Numbered from the stretch's first letter, positions 8,278 through 17,466 are shown. The stretch: DNA of 64,000 nucleotides from Desulfonatronovibrio magnus (GCF_000934755.1 NZ_JYNP01000015.1:1-64000); one strand, 5' to 3'. Translations and numbers: made by a program. The notes: a model not told the origin generated them from the sequence alone.

Positions 8278-8329
8278 ATATATCTGTTCAGAGCATCTAA
8301 GTTTAAGTTACCTTTTGAAATAATTGACT

Positions 8330-8402
8330 GAAAATTATGGTCACTTGTAAGCTCCTCACCCCGGGGGACTGGGACCGAACTTGCGAGTAACTTGAAATAG
8401 CC
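8330..8402 (+). repeat. Partial family A repeat box
   Basis: Contains CTTGTAAGCTCCTCACCC, GGGACCGAAC and GCGAGTAACTTGAAA, matching parts of 130-195 and 53430-53460. The GGGACAGTCCC half of the element is absent here, so this is a remnant or a separate module. Confidence 0.6.
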
Positions 8403-8404
8403 TT

Positions 8405-8528
8405 AGCGCGTTTGAGATTGCCGCGCTCGAAGACTCGCTCGCAATGACACCTGAGCTGTCAGGGATGTGGTTGCTCAAAACCTGTCACCAACGAGGGAGC
8501 CTAAGCGACCGAAGCAATCTGTAAGGTA
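8405..8528. repeat. Palindromic intergenic repeat of the 'attgcgagcga...gcaatct' type
   Basis: GAGATTGCCGCGCTCGAAG and CTCGCAATGACA, then ACGAGGGAGCC and GACCGAAGCAATCT about 60 bp further, form inverted halves. Sequences of this kind are scattered between genes in many deltaproteobacteria. No gene is seen in 8278-8806. Confidence 0.5.
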
Positions 8529-8575
8529 AAACCATAATACTCTGAATTTATTACTAATTTGGTTTTAATTAATTA

Positions 8576-8737
8576 GAAGACCGAAGGCCCCAAGTCCAAG
8601 GTCGCAAGTCTGATGTCTATGGGCAAAGATCTAAGAGGTCAAAGTATCGGAACTTCCCCACCTTGAACCTTACTCCTCTGCCCTTGCTTCTTGCACCTTG
8701 GACCTTGCTTCTTGTCCCTTGGCCCTTGGCCTTAAAT
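8576..8737. repeat. Degenerate heptanucleotide tracts
   Basis: Two adjoining tracts with a 7-bp period. The first has units such as AGTCCAA, GGTCGCA, AGTCTGA; the second has units such as GGACCTT, GCTTCTT, GTCCCTT, GGCCCTT. Two positions vary freely in each unit while the rest is nearly constant. The tracts meet near 8650 and are roughly inverted, so a long imperfect hairpin is possible. Confidence 0.65.
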
Positions 8738-8806
8738 GTATCGTATCTCTCCGGCTTAACGATCACTGCCTCAGGTAGGTTGCGGGCACAGCTTGCGTCA
8801 GAAAGT

Positions 8807-9097
8807 TCAGGCACCCCATACAATGATATTTCTGTTATTGAAAGTTTCTTCCCGCCTGAATATTTTCTCATCCCAGGAGACTGTTCTATCCCGGTTAAAG
8901 ATAATAAGATGGGCTTCGTCTGCACCTGCACGGTCAGCATAGTCAACAGTCTGCTCTAAGCCCGTCTGGATAGTCTGTTCCAGATCTCCTCTTAAAATCT
9001 TAAGTTGAATTTCTGCCCAGTCCAGGCGGTGCAATGGATCAATATGATAGTGATCCCTGGGGACAGTGGGCCCGGCATTGTTGAATATACGCTCCAT
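8807..9097 (-). pseudogene. Internally deleted AAA-type ATP-binding protein remnant
   Basis: The 97-residue frame starts with ERIFNNAGPTVPRDHYHIDPL, the typical N terminus of a family of AAA-like ATP-binding proteins of about 500 residues that begin '..FNTAGPC.P..HY..P'. It then jumps directly to IIFNRDRTVSWDEKIFRREE...IIVWGA, which resembles that family's extreme C terminus ('F.R....SWEEKIFWRE...TVWG'). Walker A, Walker B and everything between are missing, so an in-frame deletion of roughly 400 codons is inferred. ATG 9097 has GGAG upstream. It is probably non-functional. Confidence 0.65.
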
Positions 9098-9599
9098 GAT
9101 AAAAGTCTCCTTTAAATTATGATCAATGCCCCCGTCTGTCTGACATTTTTTACTTAAGTCCAAAATCATGAGTTTGCAAGCTTTGCATTGATTGAACCAG
9201 TTAACTGAAACACCTTCATCCAGACTTCGGCAACGTAAAGTATCACTTGTCAGGTTGTACTTCTTTGCCAGTCATTCAGCTCTGCAGCACAACCTATCTT
9301 GTGCCAGGCATCTATACGGCCTGAGGTCGGCAATAGTGCCTGTCCCAGGTGGCCGAGGCGACAATTGGCGTAAAGTGTCGCTGTAGAGCTAAAAACATTG
9401 ACCTTGTGAAATTTTACATTTAAGAAGCAGACAAATGGTTCGCTCGCAGCACAGGGACTTGATGGCTTTAGACAAACTCACGTCTGAACGTGGTTCTGAC
9501 AGGGTCTTCCCTTTAATCGTGTAATATGTAAACTGCGGGCTGGATCCATATATCCATAAACATTTACCAGATTTTAAATCAAGACAACAGAGGTGCTAA
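9098..9599. other. Intergenic region without recognised gene
   Basis: About 500 bp between the ATPase remnant and the UPF0182 gene. I see no family-like coding frame. Two related short blocks, CGTAAAGTATCACTTGTC near 9235 and CGTAAAGTGTCGCTGTAG near 9370, recur at a distance of about 135 bp. The promoter of the UPF0182 gene should lie near the right end, but no clear -35/-10 pair was identified. Confidence 0.5.
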
Positions 9600-12323
9600 A
9601 TGTCTCAACAATTCGGACCAGGAGATCCTATTAATCAGGACAGGCCCATCAGGCTTGAAGACATCGACCTGGGAAAAATCTACTTTTTTGTAAAGCTAAC
9701 CCTTGCAGCCATAGTGCTCATGTTTGTTTGGATGGGCATAAGCTGGTGCCAGTCCTTCTATACTGACTGGCTCTGGTATCAGAGCTTAGGTTATGAATCA
9801 GTCCTAATAAAAGTCATAACTGCCAAGCTTGGACTTTTTTTCTTTGGAGTAGGACTGGTCCTGGCCATAGCAGTGCCCAACTTCTACTTTGCCTACAAAA
9901 CCACTTCAAAACTTCGTCTTTTGAATCAAAGTGTACCTGCTCACCTGTATCAGACGGCAAGGAGACTACTGACATGGGGCGCCATGGGCGTGATAGCTCT
10001 TGCAGCTTTTTTTCTCGGCAGAGCACCTTCCATGGAATGGGAGATGATTCTCAAGTACATGAACCAGGTCTCTTTTGGAGAAAGTGACCCGGTATTTGGC
10101 AATGACTTTTCCTTTTTCATTTTTACTCTGCCTGCACTGGACTTTATGCGTTCATGGATGCTGGCCGTACTTATCGCCACTATAGTCATCGTTGGAGCCT
10201 ATTATTACCTGAACAGCATTATCAGGGGCGAGCTTTTTTCTTTCAGCGGTCGAATTATGAAACACCTTGCAGGCCTTGGCGCTGTGGTGTTTGTTCTGGT
10301 GGCCTTAGGACACTGGCTTGGGAGATATGACCTTTTGTATTCGCATATGGGCGCAGTGTATGGAGTAGGCTATACTGATCAACACGTTCTTCTGCCCGGC
10401 CTGGCTCTTATGACTTTTGTGGCGCTGGCCTGTGCTGCAGCTATTGCGTATGGTGCCTATTCTGGTGGAAGCAAAATGATGCTCTGGACAGTGGGTGTAT
10501 GGTTTGCCCTTAATTTTATCGTCACCAGTGTCGCTCCTGGACTTGTGCAAAGGTTAGTCGTTGAGCCCAGCGAACTTGCCCGGGAACGCTCTTTTCTGGC
10601 TGAAAACATATCTCATACCAGGAGTGCATTTGGACTTGAAAATATGAACACCCGGAGCCATCCCGCAAGAGGCGAGATGGACAGGGCTACCCTGGAAAAC
10701 AATGCTGGCACAGTGGAAAACATCCGTCTCTGGGATGAAGGTCCTCTGCTGCAAAGCTATAACCAGATCCAGTTTTTCCGACTGTATTATGACTTTCTGG
10801 CAGTGCACACCGACAGGTATGTTGTAGATGACAGGCTGCGTCAGGTCATGCTTTCAACCCGTGAGCTTTCTGCTGACAAACTTCCTTCAGAAGCGCAACG
10901 CTGGGTTAACAGACATTTGCAGTTTACTCATGGTTACGGTGTAGCCATGACTCCTGTAACTGAGGTGGAGGAAGGCGGCAGGCCGGGTTTCTTTATAAGG
11001 GACCTTCCCCCTACGGGTGAGATTCCTCTCGAGCAACCGGAGATATACTATGGCCTCAAAAGCCTGAATTACTTAATTGTTCGGACCAGAATGGAGGAAT
11101 TCAACTATCCTGGAGTAGATGGCCCCGTTTATACTCACTACCAGGGAGATGGAGGAGTAGAGCTCAGTTCACTATTTCGCAGACTGATGTATGCCTGGAA
11201 GTTCCGGGATATAAATATACTCATATCAGGCGAAATCACCTCGGAAAGCTTGATTCAGTACCGCAGGACAGTGCCTGAAAGATTTACCACCATCGCTCCT
11301 TTTCTGAAACGCGACAGAGAAGCCTATAGTGTAGTTGCTGATGGACGTCTGTTCTGGATACAGGATGCTTACACTACAACAAGACGCTACCCGTATTCTA
11401 CTCCCTGGCAGGACGGTTTCAATTACATACGAAACAGTGTCAAAGCTGTAGTTGATGCCTACCATGGTACAATTGAGTATTATGTATCTGATCCTGATGA
11501 TCCCATTATTCAGACCTACCAGGCTATTTTTCCCGATCTTTTCAAGCCTATGGAAGAAATGCCTGACTATCTGAGAGGGCATTTACGTTATCCTCTTGAC
11601 ATCTTCACAGTACAGACTCAAATGCTCCTGCAATATCACATGGAAGATCCTGTTGTATTCTATAACCAGGAAGACCAGTGGTCCATTCCTGTACAGCATT
11701 CCTTTGGAAGAACTGAAGCATTGAGGCCGTATTATATTGTAGCGCGCCTGCCTGGTGAAGAAAAGGAAGAATTTTTGCTGATTCAGCCCTTTACTCCCAT
11801 TAACAGGCACAACCTTGTTGGCTGGATGGCAGCAAGGAGTGACGGCGATAACTATGGTGAACTGACCCTTTATCGCTTTCCTACAGGACGACACATTGAT
11901 GGTCCCAATCAGGTTGAGGCGCGCATTGATAATGACGCGGTTATCTCGGAACAGTTTACTCTCTGGGGTCAGGTTGGCTCAGAAGTTTTTCGAGGGATTC
12001 TCCTGGTTATTCCAGTGGGAGATGCCCTGCTCTACGCTGAACCTGTCTTTCTCAAACCTGACAACCTTGACTTTCCGGAACTGAGAAGAATCATTCTTGC
12101 CGATTCAAGGCAGGTGGTCATGCATCAGACTCTGGATCAATCCATTGATGCACTGGTGGGAATTTTGCCTGCTGTGGCACCTGTTGTTGAAGAGGATGAT
12201 CCTGTAGAACCTGTTACAACACGCATACTTCCTCAAATAACCAATGGAATCCAGGAAGGGCTCAGAGATGCCATTGACAAGCTGCAGGATGCCTTAAACG
12301 AACTTAAAAAATTGGTCAATTAA
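9600..12323 (+). CDS. UPF0182 family large membrane protein
   Basis: 907 residues. The N-terminal third has about seven hydrophobic segments (first near residue 30, last near residue 305). The rest is a large hydrophilic domain with family-typical stretches such as ARERSFLAENISHTRSAFGL, EIYYGLKSLNYLIVRT, ISGEITSESLIQYRR and RDREAYSVVADGRLFWIQDAYTTT. This matches the UPF0182/COG1615 family, whose function is unknown; the large domain is predicted to be extracytoplasmic. The tail ends in a short amphipathic helix (DKLQDALNELKKLVN). GAGGTG lies 4 bases before ATG 9600. It is followed on the same strand by DUF1007 and a metal permease, but co-transcription is not shown. Confidence 0.92.
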   Translation: MSQQFGPGDPINQDRPIRLEDIDLGKIYFFVKLTLAAIVLMFVWMGISWCQSFYTDWLWYQSLGYESVLIKVITAKLGLFFFGVGLVLAIAVPNFYFAYKTTSKLRLLNQSVPAHLYQTARRLLTWGAMGVIALAAFFLGRAPSMEWEMILKYMNQVSFGESDPVFGNDFSFFIFTLPALDFMRSWMLAVLIATIVIVGAYYYLNSIIRGELFSFSGRIMKHLAGLGAVVFVLVALGHWLGRYDLLYSHMGAVYGVGYTDQHVLLPGLALMTFVALACAAAIAYGAYSGGSKMMLWTVGVWFALNFIVTSVAPGLVQRLVVEPSELARERSFLAENISHTRSAFGLENMNTRSHPARGEMDRATLENNAGTVENIRLWDEGPLLQSYNQIQFFRLYYDFLAVHTDRYVVDDRLRQVMLSTRELSADKLPSEAQRWVNRHLQFTHGYGVAMTPVTEVEEGGRPGFFIRDLPPTGEIPLEQPEIYYGLKSLNYLIVRTRMEEFNYPGVDGPVYTHYQGDGGVELSSLFRRLMYAWKFRDINILISGEITSESLIQYRRTVPERFTTIAPFLKRDREAYSVVADGRLFWIQDAYTTTRRYPYSTPWQDGFNYIRNSVKAVVDAYHGTIEYYVSDPDDPIIQTYQAIFPDLFKPMEEMPDYLRGHLRYPLDIFTVQTQMLLQYHMEDPVVFYNQEDQWSIPVQHSFGRTEALRPYYIVARLPGEEKEEFLLIQPFTPINRHNLVGWMAARSDGDNYGELTLYRFPTGRHIDGPNQVEARIDNDAVISEQFTLWGQVGSEVFRGILLVIPVGDALLYAEPVFLKPDNLDFPELRRIILADSRQVVMHQTLDQSIDALVGILPAVAPVVEEDDPVEPVTTRILPQITNGIQEGLRDAIDKLQDALNELKKLVN

Positions 12324-12364
12324 CACCCTTGACCCTGACAGTCAGGGATATTATACATACTTGT

Positions 12365-13003
12365 ATGTATTACTTAAAAATAATCAAGACGCTGCCATTG
12401 CTTAGAACCTTGCTTGCAAGTCTGGTGATGGCAGCGCTTATCTTTTCTGCAGGACCAATCCAAGCTCATCCTCACGTCTTTATTGAATCGAGTCTTGCGG
12501 TTGTATTCAATAAAAACGGAATAAAAGGAATTGAGCAGCAATGGACCTTTGATGAATTCTTCAGTTCCTGGGTTATAGATGAATATGACAAGAACAGGGA
12601 CGGAAAGTTTTCACAGGAGGAAACTGATCATTTGTTCCAGGAAGCCTTTAAAAATCTTAAAAATTATGGCTACTGGACCAGAGTGTTTCAGGGTACCAAT
12701 GAGCATCCAATAGAAAAAGTTGAAAACTTTACGGTCAGTGTCAGTGACAATATGGTCACCTATTCCTTTTTTATGCCTCTTGACTTGAAACTTTCCCGAC
12801 AATCAGGTCAAAATGAAGTGTTCATCGCAGTTTATGATGAAGATTTCTACTGCCAGATTTTCTTTCCTCCTCGAGTGGTTGAATTAAACGGTGCTGTTGA
12901 TGAATGGTCGATTGAACAGGATACAGTAGAAATGGAAGATCTGACTTACTATTTCGGTTTTGTAACTCCTGTTGCTGTCAGACTGTCAATAAATCCCTTA
13001 TGA
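12365..13003 (+). CDS. DUF1007 periplasmic protein, partner of Ni/Co permease
   Basis: About 212 residues with an N-terminal signal peptide ending ...FSAGPIQA before HPHVFIES; the mature N-terminal His-Pro-His is the hallmark of DUF1007. An acidic, EF-hand-like segment DEYDKNRDGKFSQEE lies in the middle. The stop overlaps the start of the NicO-type permease (ATGA), so the two are co-translated; this pair is common and DUF1007 is thought to deliver or sense the metal in the periplasm. The start is uncertain: ATG 12365 has no good ribosome-binding site, and TTG 12329 is possible. Confidence 0.82.
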   Translation: MYYLKIIKTLPLLRTLLASLVMAALIFSAGPIQAHPHVFIESSLAVVFNKNGIKGIEQQWTFDEFFSSWVIDEYDKNRDGKFSQEETDHLFQEAFKNLKNYGYWTRVFQGTNEHPIEKVENFTVSVSDNMVTYSFFMPLDLKLSRQSGQNEVFIAVYDEDFYCQIFFPPRVVELNGAVDEWSIEQDTVEMEDLTYYFGFVTPVAVRLSINPL

Positions 13004-13923
13004 AATACTTTTTTCTTCTGCTGCTTTTCCTTACCTGCTGTCCTCAATACTCCCTGGCTCAAAACCCTTTTCAAGGTGCCGCACCAGCTGAAAGAGAAAC
13101 AAGGGATGACTCATTCTCTGTCAGTGATCTAATGCCTGAATGGATCCAGAAGCAGGGCAGAAAAGCCATGGTCAAGATTATTGCATGGCAGGCCCAGATC
13201 CGGCAGAAGGCTGGTGTTTATGCCAGGGATATCCGGGAAAACCCATGGGGTGCGTCATTCTGGTCCTTTATTGGGCTGGCCTTTGCTTACGGAGTAATCC
13301 ATGCTTTGGGTCCAGGGCATGGCAAGGTTTTTGTCAGCACATATTTTTTAAGTACAAAAGCCAAGCTGCGTCAGGGTCTGCTTATGGGCGGTCTCATGAG
13401 CTTTCTTCATGTCTTGTCTGCAGTAGCCTTAGTATTAATATTTTATTTTGTGACTCAATCCGGATCACTTAGTTCTGTGGATGAGGCAGAAAAACAAATG
13501 CAGAAAATCAGCTCTGCACTGATTTTTTTTATTGGATTGTTTCTGGCATGGAAATCTATCCGGGCGATTTCAGGCAGGGCTGAAAGCTGCAAGTGCAGCG
13601 AGGCAAGTGCCGATAACAAGGGCATGCTTTCGTTATGTCTTGCAGTTGGAATGATTCCTTGTCCTGGTGCTGCTTTGATTTTATTTTTTGCCATAAGCTT
13701 AGATATCTTTAACGCGGGTCTGATCGCCATGCTTTTTCTTGCCGCAGGTCTGGCCCTGACAACTATATCATTTGCCCTGGCTTCAATTTTTGCACGCAAT
13801 ATACTGGCCAGGGCTGCTACTAATGTTACCATCAGCCCCAGACTATTTCATGTACCTGCACTTGCGGGTGCCTTGATTATATCATTCCTTGGAGCTACAT
13901 TGTACTTTAGTCCGGGCTTTTGA
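13000..13923 (+). CDS. NicO/RcnA-type nickel-cobalt permease
   Basis: 307 residues with a signal-like N terminus (LLFLTCCPQYSLAQ), a periplasmic amphipathic stretch and about six membrane segments. The family signature IHALGPGHGKVFVSTYFLSTKAKL (near residues 102-125) contains the metal-site His residues. A cytoplasmic loop carries ESCKCSEASADN, a CKC pair where related proteins often have a His-rich loop. The second half has GMIPCPGAALILFFA, also typical. Direction of transport cannot be read from sequence. Translationally coupled to DUF1007. In sulfate reducers Ni import would serve [NiFe] hydrogenases; efflux as in RcnA is the alternative. Confidence 0.87.
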   Translation: MKYFFLLLLFLTCCPQYSLAQNPFQGAAPAERETRDDSFSVSDLMPEWIQKQGRKAMVKIIAWQAQIRQKAGVYARDIRENPWGASFWSFIGLAFAYGVIHALGPGHGKVFVSTYFLSTKAKLRQGLLMGGLMSFLHVLSAVALVLIFYFVTQSGSLSSVDEAEKQMQKISSALIFFIGLFLAWKSIRAISGRAESCKCSEASADNKGMLSLCLAVGMIPCPGAALILFFAISLDIFNAGLIAMLFLAAGLALTTISFALASIFARNILARAATNVTISPRLFHVPALAGALIISFLGATLYFSPGF

Positions 13924-13994
13924 CTTACTTACAAGTAACCAGAATCATATTGGCAATAAAATCAAATACTTACAAATTTCAGTATATTTGCTCT

Positions 13995-14107
13995 TGTTCC
14001 CAGGCTCCAGCCTGGGAACACCTCTTTTTTGTGGCTCCAGCCACATTTTGAAGAAGCGGCTGGAGCCGCAAGAACTAAACGCCTCCAGGCTGGAGCCTGG
14101 GAACGAG
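13995..14107. repeat. Cluster of perfect GC-rich palindromes (GGCTCCAGCC type)
   Basis: Starts with a perfect palindrome of 12-bp arms (13995-14020, TGTTCCCAGGCT and complement). GTGGCTCCAGCCAC, GCGGCTGGAGCCGC and a second copy of the first palindrome's arm follow. The whole block can form several alternative cruciforms. Related blocks are at 14450-14512, 15478-15535, 27477-27530 and 47878-47905. Confidence 0.75.
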
Positions 14108-14109
14108 TG

Positions 14110-14580
14110 GTGTAAGTTACTCACAGGTTCGGTCCTGGTCCGCCCGGGTGAGGAGCTTCTAAGTAACTACATTTTTATGTCAATGATTTCAAATTGTTAT
14201 GATTTTCATTTTTTTACGATTTTTGCTTATGATTGATGCACATTTGCCTGAAAAATTCCGTCAAAGATGAGAGCTTTACGCCAGGCACAGCTTCCTGCCC
14301 GGAGGCTTACAGCCCGGAGGGGGACTGTCCCTCGCTATGTAAATTTCATCATTAAAGCAAATTTCTTCCAAGAACCAATGCAGCATCAATCTTTTTTATA
14401 GTACCTCGCGGGGACTGTCCCAATTTCCAAATATGGGACTGTTCTTTAATGTGGAGGCGGCTTCCAGCCGCCTGGAATTAAATAGCCTGCAGGATGCAGG
14501 CTCCACTTTAAAGACAGTTTCTCACAGGTTCGGTCCCGGTCCGCCCGGGTGGGGAGCTTCTTAGATACTTATACGTTAAA
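14110..14580 (-). repeat. Family A element, reverse copy, with palindrome block
   Basis: Reverse-oriented copy of the element at 100-455. GTAAGTTACTCACAGGTTCGG, CCGCCCGGGTGAGGAGCTTC, GGGGGACTGTCCCTCGC and CGCGGGGACTGTCCC appear in the expected order. It is followed by a palindrome block (GGAGGCGGCTTCCAGCCGCC and CCTGCAGGATGCAGG) and a second CAGGTTCGGTCCCGGTCCG box near 14525. A block CCTGCCCGGAGGCTTACAGC is shared with 63372-63396. Fills the whole 13924-14589 gap; no gene is seen in it. Confidence 0.75.
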
Positions 14581-14589
14581 GAAATAATT

Positions 14590-14985
14590 ATGCACGACAT
14601 TAAATCATTCATCTCTCAAAAAGACATTTTTGCCAGGCATTGCAGCATTGAACTGCTTGAAGTATTACCGGGAACTGCCAGGGTCAGCATGACTGTTGAA
14701 CAGGAACACCTTAACGGTCTTGAAATGGCCCACGGAGGTGCATTGTTCACCCTTGCAGACCTGGCGTTTGCAGCTGCTGCCAACTCAAGAGAGGAAACAG
14801 CAGTTGGGGTTAATGCATCCATAAATTATATACGCCCGGCAGTTAAAGGTGATGTACTCACTGCTAGTGCCAGAGAAATCTACTCCAACCGCAAACTGGC
14901 AGGATATCAGATAGAAATTCACAACCAGGATAATGAGCTTGTGGCTGTACTGCAGTCAACAGCCTACAAGCTTACTAAATCGTAA
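14590..14985 (+). CDS. PaaI-type hotdog-fold thioesterase
   Basis: 131 residues, the normal size. The active-site helix region LNGLEMAHGGALFTLADLAFAAAANS (near residues 42-66) carries the His-Gly-Gly motif and the catalytic acid in TLAD. VGVNASINYIRPAVKGDVLTASA is the typical following strand pair. It likely hydrolyses a short-chain or aromatic acyl-CoA in the cytoplasm; the substrate is unknown. No phenylacetate pathway genes are nearby and it is flanked by repeats on both sides, so it is probably a single-gene unit. No clear ribosome-binding site precedes ATG 14590. Confidence 0.85.
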   Translation: MHDIKSFISQKDIFARHCSIELLEVLPGTARVSMTVEQEHLNGLEMAHGGALFTLADLAFAAAANSREETAVGVNASINYIRPAVKGDVLTASAREIYSNRKLAGYQIEIHNQDNELVAVLQSTAYKLTKS

Positions 14986-15099
14986 TAGTTTAGACACTGA
15001 TTATCGCCTGGGGACCGTTTTCTAAGTAACTTCTAAAAAAACTGGCCCCCGCATCGAGTCCGTGGTGCCGGTTAAAGCAAAATGTAGCTTATTACCATC

Positions 15100-15190
15100 A
15101 TTCCGGCGAAAGCCGGAATCCAGGTTTTGCTGGATGTAAGTTACTCACAGGTCAGGTCCCGGTCCGCCAGGCTGAAGACCTTCTAATTAA
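15100..15190. repeat. ATTCCGGC-GAAA-GCCGGAAT hairpin and partial family A box
   Basis: A perfect 8-bp stem with a GAAA loop at 15100-15119 is of the 'cattccggcgaaagccggaatcc' type common between proteobacterial genes. Fifteen bases on, GTAAGTTACTCACAGG, TCCCGGTCCGCC and a GAAGACCTTCTAATTAACT end repeat the family A reverse box seen at 14113-14165. Confidence 0.65.
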
Positions 15191-15233
15191 CTATTCAGAA
15201 ATGTGTAATGCTTCAGCCAAAAGGATAAACACC

Positions 15234-15413
15234 ATGTCCATCAGACAGATTGCCCTTGAACTATACAGCCTTGAAAAAAAGTTAGAGCGCCTGAAAAAAG
15301 ATTTTGCTGAAGCGTCAGGGGATGAATCTCAGGCCATCCAGCACGAAATCAATGAAACCACCATGGAACGTAATCGCATAAAGGCCATGCTTGAGGCCAA
15401 GAAAAAGGGCTGA
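15234..15413 (+). CDS. Small coiled-coil protein of unknown function
   Basis: 59 residues, highly charged and predicted helical: LYSLEKKLERLKKDFAEASG, a short break, then an amphipathic helix ending RIKAMLEAKKKG. It resembles an antiparallel coiled-coil hairpin. ATG 15234 is chosen because AAAGGA lies 8 bases before it; an in-frame ATG at 15201 has none and lies at the edge of repeat DNA. I do not recognise a named family. Its isolated position between repeats gives no functional clue. Confidence 0.6.
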   Translation: MSIRQIALELYSLEKKLERLKKDFAEASGDESQAIQHEINETTMERNRIKAMLEAKKKG

Positions 15414-15424
15414 TCAAACTTTTT

Positions 15425-15540
15425 AACTTTTCATTGCGAGGACTGTCTCAATTTCCAGCTATGGGACAGTTCTTCAAGGTGGAGGCGGCTTCCAGCCGCC
15501 TGTAATTTAATAGCCTGCAGGCTCCAGGCTCCACCTCAAA
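15425..15540. repeat. Family A fragment plus GGCGGCTTCCAGCCGCC palindrome
   Basis: GAGGACTGTCTCAATTTCC, TATGGGACAGTTCTT and GTGGAGGCGGCTTCCAGCCG in the same order as 14405-14475, followed by a second palindrome (GCCTGCAGGCTCCAGGC). It is thus a second copy of the right part of the 14110-14580 block. Confidence 0.7.
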
Positions 15541-15597
15541 ACCTGACGACACTTTTTTCTTGCCCATGAAGCCTCTTGATGATAATTTTACAAAATT

Positions 15598-16236
15598 ATG
15601 TTTGACATCACACAAATACTCCGGGAACTGGCCATTGTAGCAGTTCCGCTTCTTGCAGGCATAACACTGCACGAAGTAGCCCATGGCTATGTCGCTTACA
15701 GGTTTGGAGACCCGACTGCCAAAAACGCAGGCCGTCTAACACTTAACCCCCTTAAGCATCTGGATCCCATGGGCACCATCGTTCTGGTGGTTACCAGGAT
15801 GATAGGCTGGGCTAAACCTGTGCCCATCAATCCTTCCTACTTTGAAAATCCCAGGAAGGGCATTTTCTGGGTATCACTGGCTGGGCCCATGGCAAACTTT
15901 GGTCTGGCTGTCATCTTTTACCTGCTTTTTGATATATTCAGATTTATGCAGGGTGTTATGAGCGCAGGCTACGCAGATGCCTTTCTGGGGCCGGCCATGC
16001 TCATATGTTTTTATGGCATACTCATCAATATTATACTGGGTATATTCAACCTTTTTCCCATCCCCCCGCTGGACGGGAGTAAAATGCTGGCAACATTTCT
16101 TCCAGGAAGGCTGGCCAGTCAATACATGAGCTTAGAAAAGTATGGATTTATAATTCTCATCCTGCTGATTTTTCTCGGTGTTTTTCGAGGACTTTTCAGT
16201 CATGTTGCACAATTTGTCTATAAACTGGTACTTTGA
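15598..16236 (+). CDS. Site-2 protease family zinc metallopeptidase (M50)
   Basis: 212 residues with about five membrane segments. Zinc-binding HEVAHGY (residues 24-30) lies in the first helix region, and the second signature FPIPPLDGSKM supplies the Asp ligand. NPLKHLDPMGT between them is also typical. It lacks a PDZ domain and is much shorter than RseP, matching the compact rhomboid-like SpoIVFB/YwhC group. The cleaved membrane substrate is unknown. A weak ribosome-binding site precedes ATG 15598. It sits about 170 bp before trpS on the same strand, a common neighbour in Desulfovibrio-like genomes. Confidence 0.88.
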   Translation: MFDITQILRELAIVAVPLLAGITLHEVAHGYVAYRFGDPTAKNAGRLTLNPLKHLDPMGTIVLVVTRMIGWAKPVPINPSYFENPRKGIFWVSLAGPMANFGLAVIFYLLFDIFRFMQGVMSAGYADAFLGPAMLICFYGILINIILGIFNLFPIPPLDGSKMLATFLPGRLASQYMSLEKYGFIILILLIFLGVFRGLFSHVAQFVYKLVL

Positions 16237-16408
16237 CGGATTGTACTATAGTTTTCAATTGCATGCAGGCATTAGTAAATAATTTCATACCAAGCTCGAA
16301 ACTCTTCTTATAAATTCTAAATTTTTGCGACCTTAAGCTAAAATTGAATCTTTTGATCTGTCATTCAGTGATCATAGCCAGGGAGCAGTGAAATCGGAGA
16401 TTAACCAT

Positions 16409-17401
16409 ATGAGTCAGGAAACTCGCGTTGTATCAGGCATGAGGCCTACAGGGCCACTTCATCTCGGGCATTTTTTTGGAGTGCTTCGCAACTGGGTCGA
16501 TTTTCAAAAAGACTATTCATGCTATTACTTTGTAGCGGACTGGCATGCCCTGACCAGCGAATATGCAGAACCGCACAAGATAAAGAGTTTTGTTGGAGAA
16601 TTGGTCAAGGACTGGTATGCTGCCGGTCTCGATCCTGAAAAATGCGTAATTTTCCAGCAGTCTCAGATCAAGGATCATGCTGAGCTGAACCTTTTGCTCA
16701 GCATGATTACCCCACTGGGATGGTTAGAGCGAAACCCCACTTATAAAGAAGTAAAGCAGGAACTGGTCAGCAAGGATTTGAACACATTCGGATTTTTAGG
16801 ATACCCTGTACTGCAGACTGCTGACATCCTTTTATACCGCCCGCAATTTGTTCCTGTAGGCCATGATCAACTACCACATCTTGAACTGTCCAGGGAAATA
16901 GCACGCAGATTCAACTATCTTTATGGCGATTTTTTTCCTGAACCCCAGGCCAAGCTTACTGAAACTTCCAAGTTACCTGGCCTTGATGGCCGCAAAATGA
17001 GCAAAAGCTACGGCAACTGTCTTTATATGGGGGAAGAAATGGATTCAGTCCGCCCCAAGGTCATGTCCATGCTTACAGACACCAATCGCATGCGCAAATC
17101 TGATCCTGGAAACCCTGACATCTGCAACATGTATCCCTATCATCAGCTGATGACTCCCAAAGAAAAACGCGATGAGATAAGGGAAAATTGCACTCAGGCC
17201 AAATGGGGATGTGTTGACTGTAAAAAGTTGCTGCTGATCCATCTTGAAGAATTTCTCGGCCCACTACAACAAAGAAGAAGAGAACTCCATGATCGACCAG
17301 ACCTTATCCAGGATATTCTTGCAGCAGGAAATCAGCGTGCTGCCGAAGAAGCAGGTAAAACCATGGATCTTGTTCGCAGGAAGCTGAATTTTGATTTTTA
17401 G
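16409..17401 (+). CDS. trpS: Tryptophanyl-tRNA synthetase
   Basis: 330 residues, normal for bacterial TrpRS. It joins Trp to tRNA(Trp). The class I signatures are present: GPLHLGHFFG (HIGH equivalent) near residue 18 and GRKMSKSYGN (KMSKS) near residue 197. FLGYPVLQTADILLYRPQFVPVGHDQ is the typical Trp-pocket region. ATG 16409 is used because GGAG lies 9 bases upstream; a GTG at 16388 with its own GGGAG is an alternative that adds seven residues. Confidence 0.96.
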   Translation: MSQETRVVSGMRPTGPLHLGHFFGVLRNWVDFQKDYSCYYFVADWHALTSEYAEPHKIKSFVGELVKDWYAAGLDPEKCVIFQQSQIKDHAELNLLLSMITPLGWLERNPTYKEVKQELVSKDLNTFGFLGYPVLQTADILLYRPQFVPVGHDQLPHLELSREIARRFNYLYGDFFPEPQAKLTETSKLPGLDGRKMSKSYGNCLYMGEEMDSVRPKVMSMLTDTNRMRKSDPGNPDICNMYPYHQLMTPKEKRDEIRENCTQAKWGCVDCKKLLLIHLEEFLGPLQQRRRELHDRPDLIQDILAAGNQRAAEEAGKTMDLVRRKLNFDF

Positions 17402-17466
17402 GGACTGCTGCTCATTCTTCGCACATCATCATTACTTTGTTTTGCGTGCAGCAATGGAGGAGTTTT

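Noticed and set aside
8617-8946. 109-residue frame on the minus strand
   Set aside because: Its C-terminal half is a translation of 7-bp repeats (KGQGTRSKVQGARSKG) and it overlaps the ATPase remnant in a different frame.
9192-9386. 64-residue frame
   Set aside because: No ribosome-binding site, no family-like features and atypical composition.
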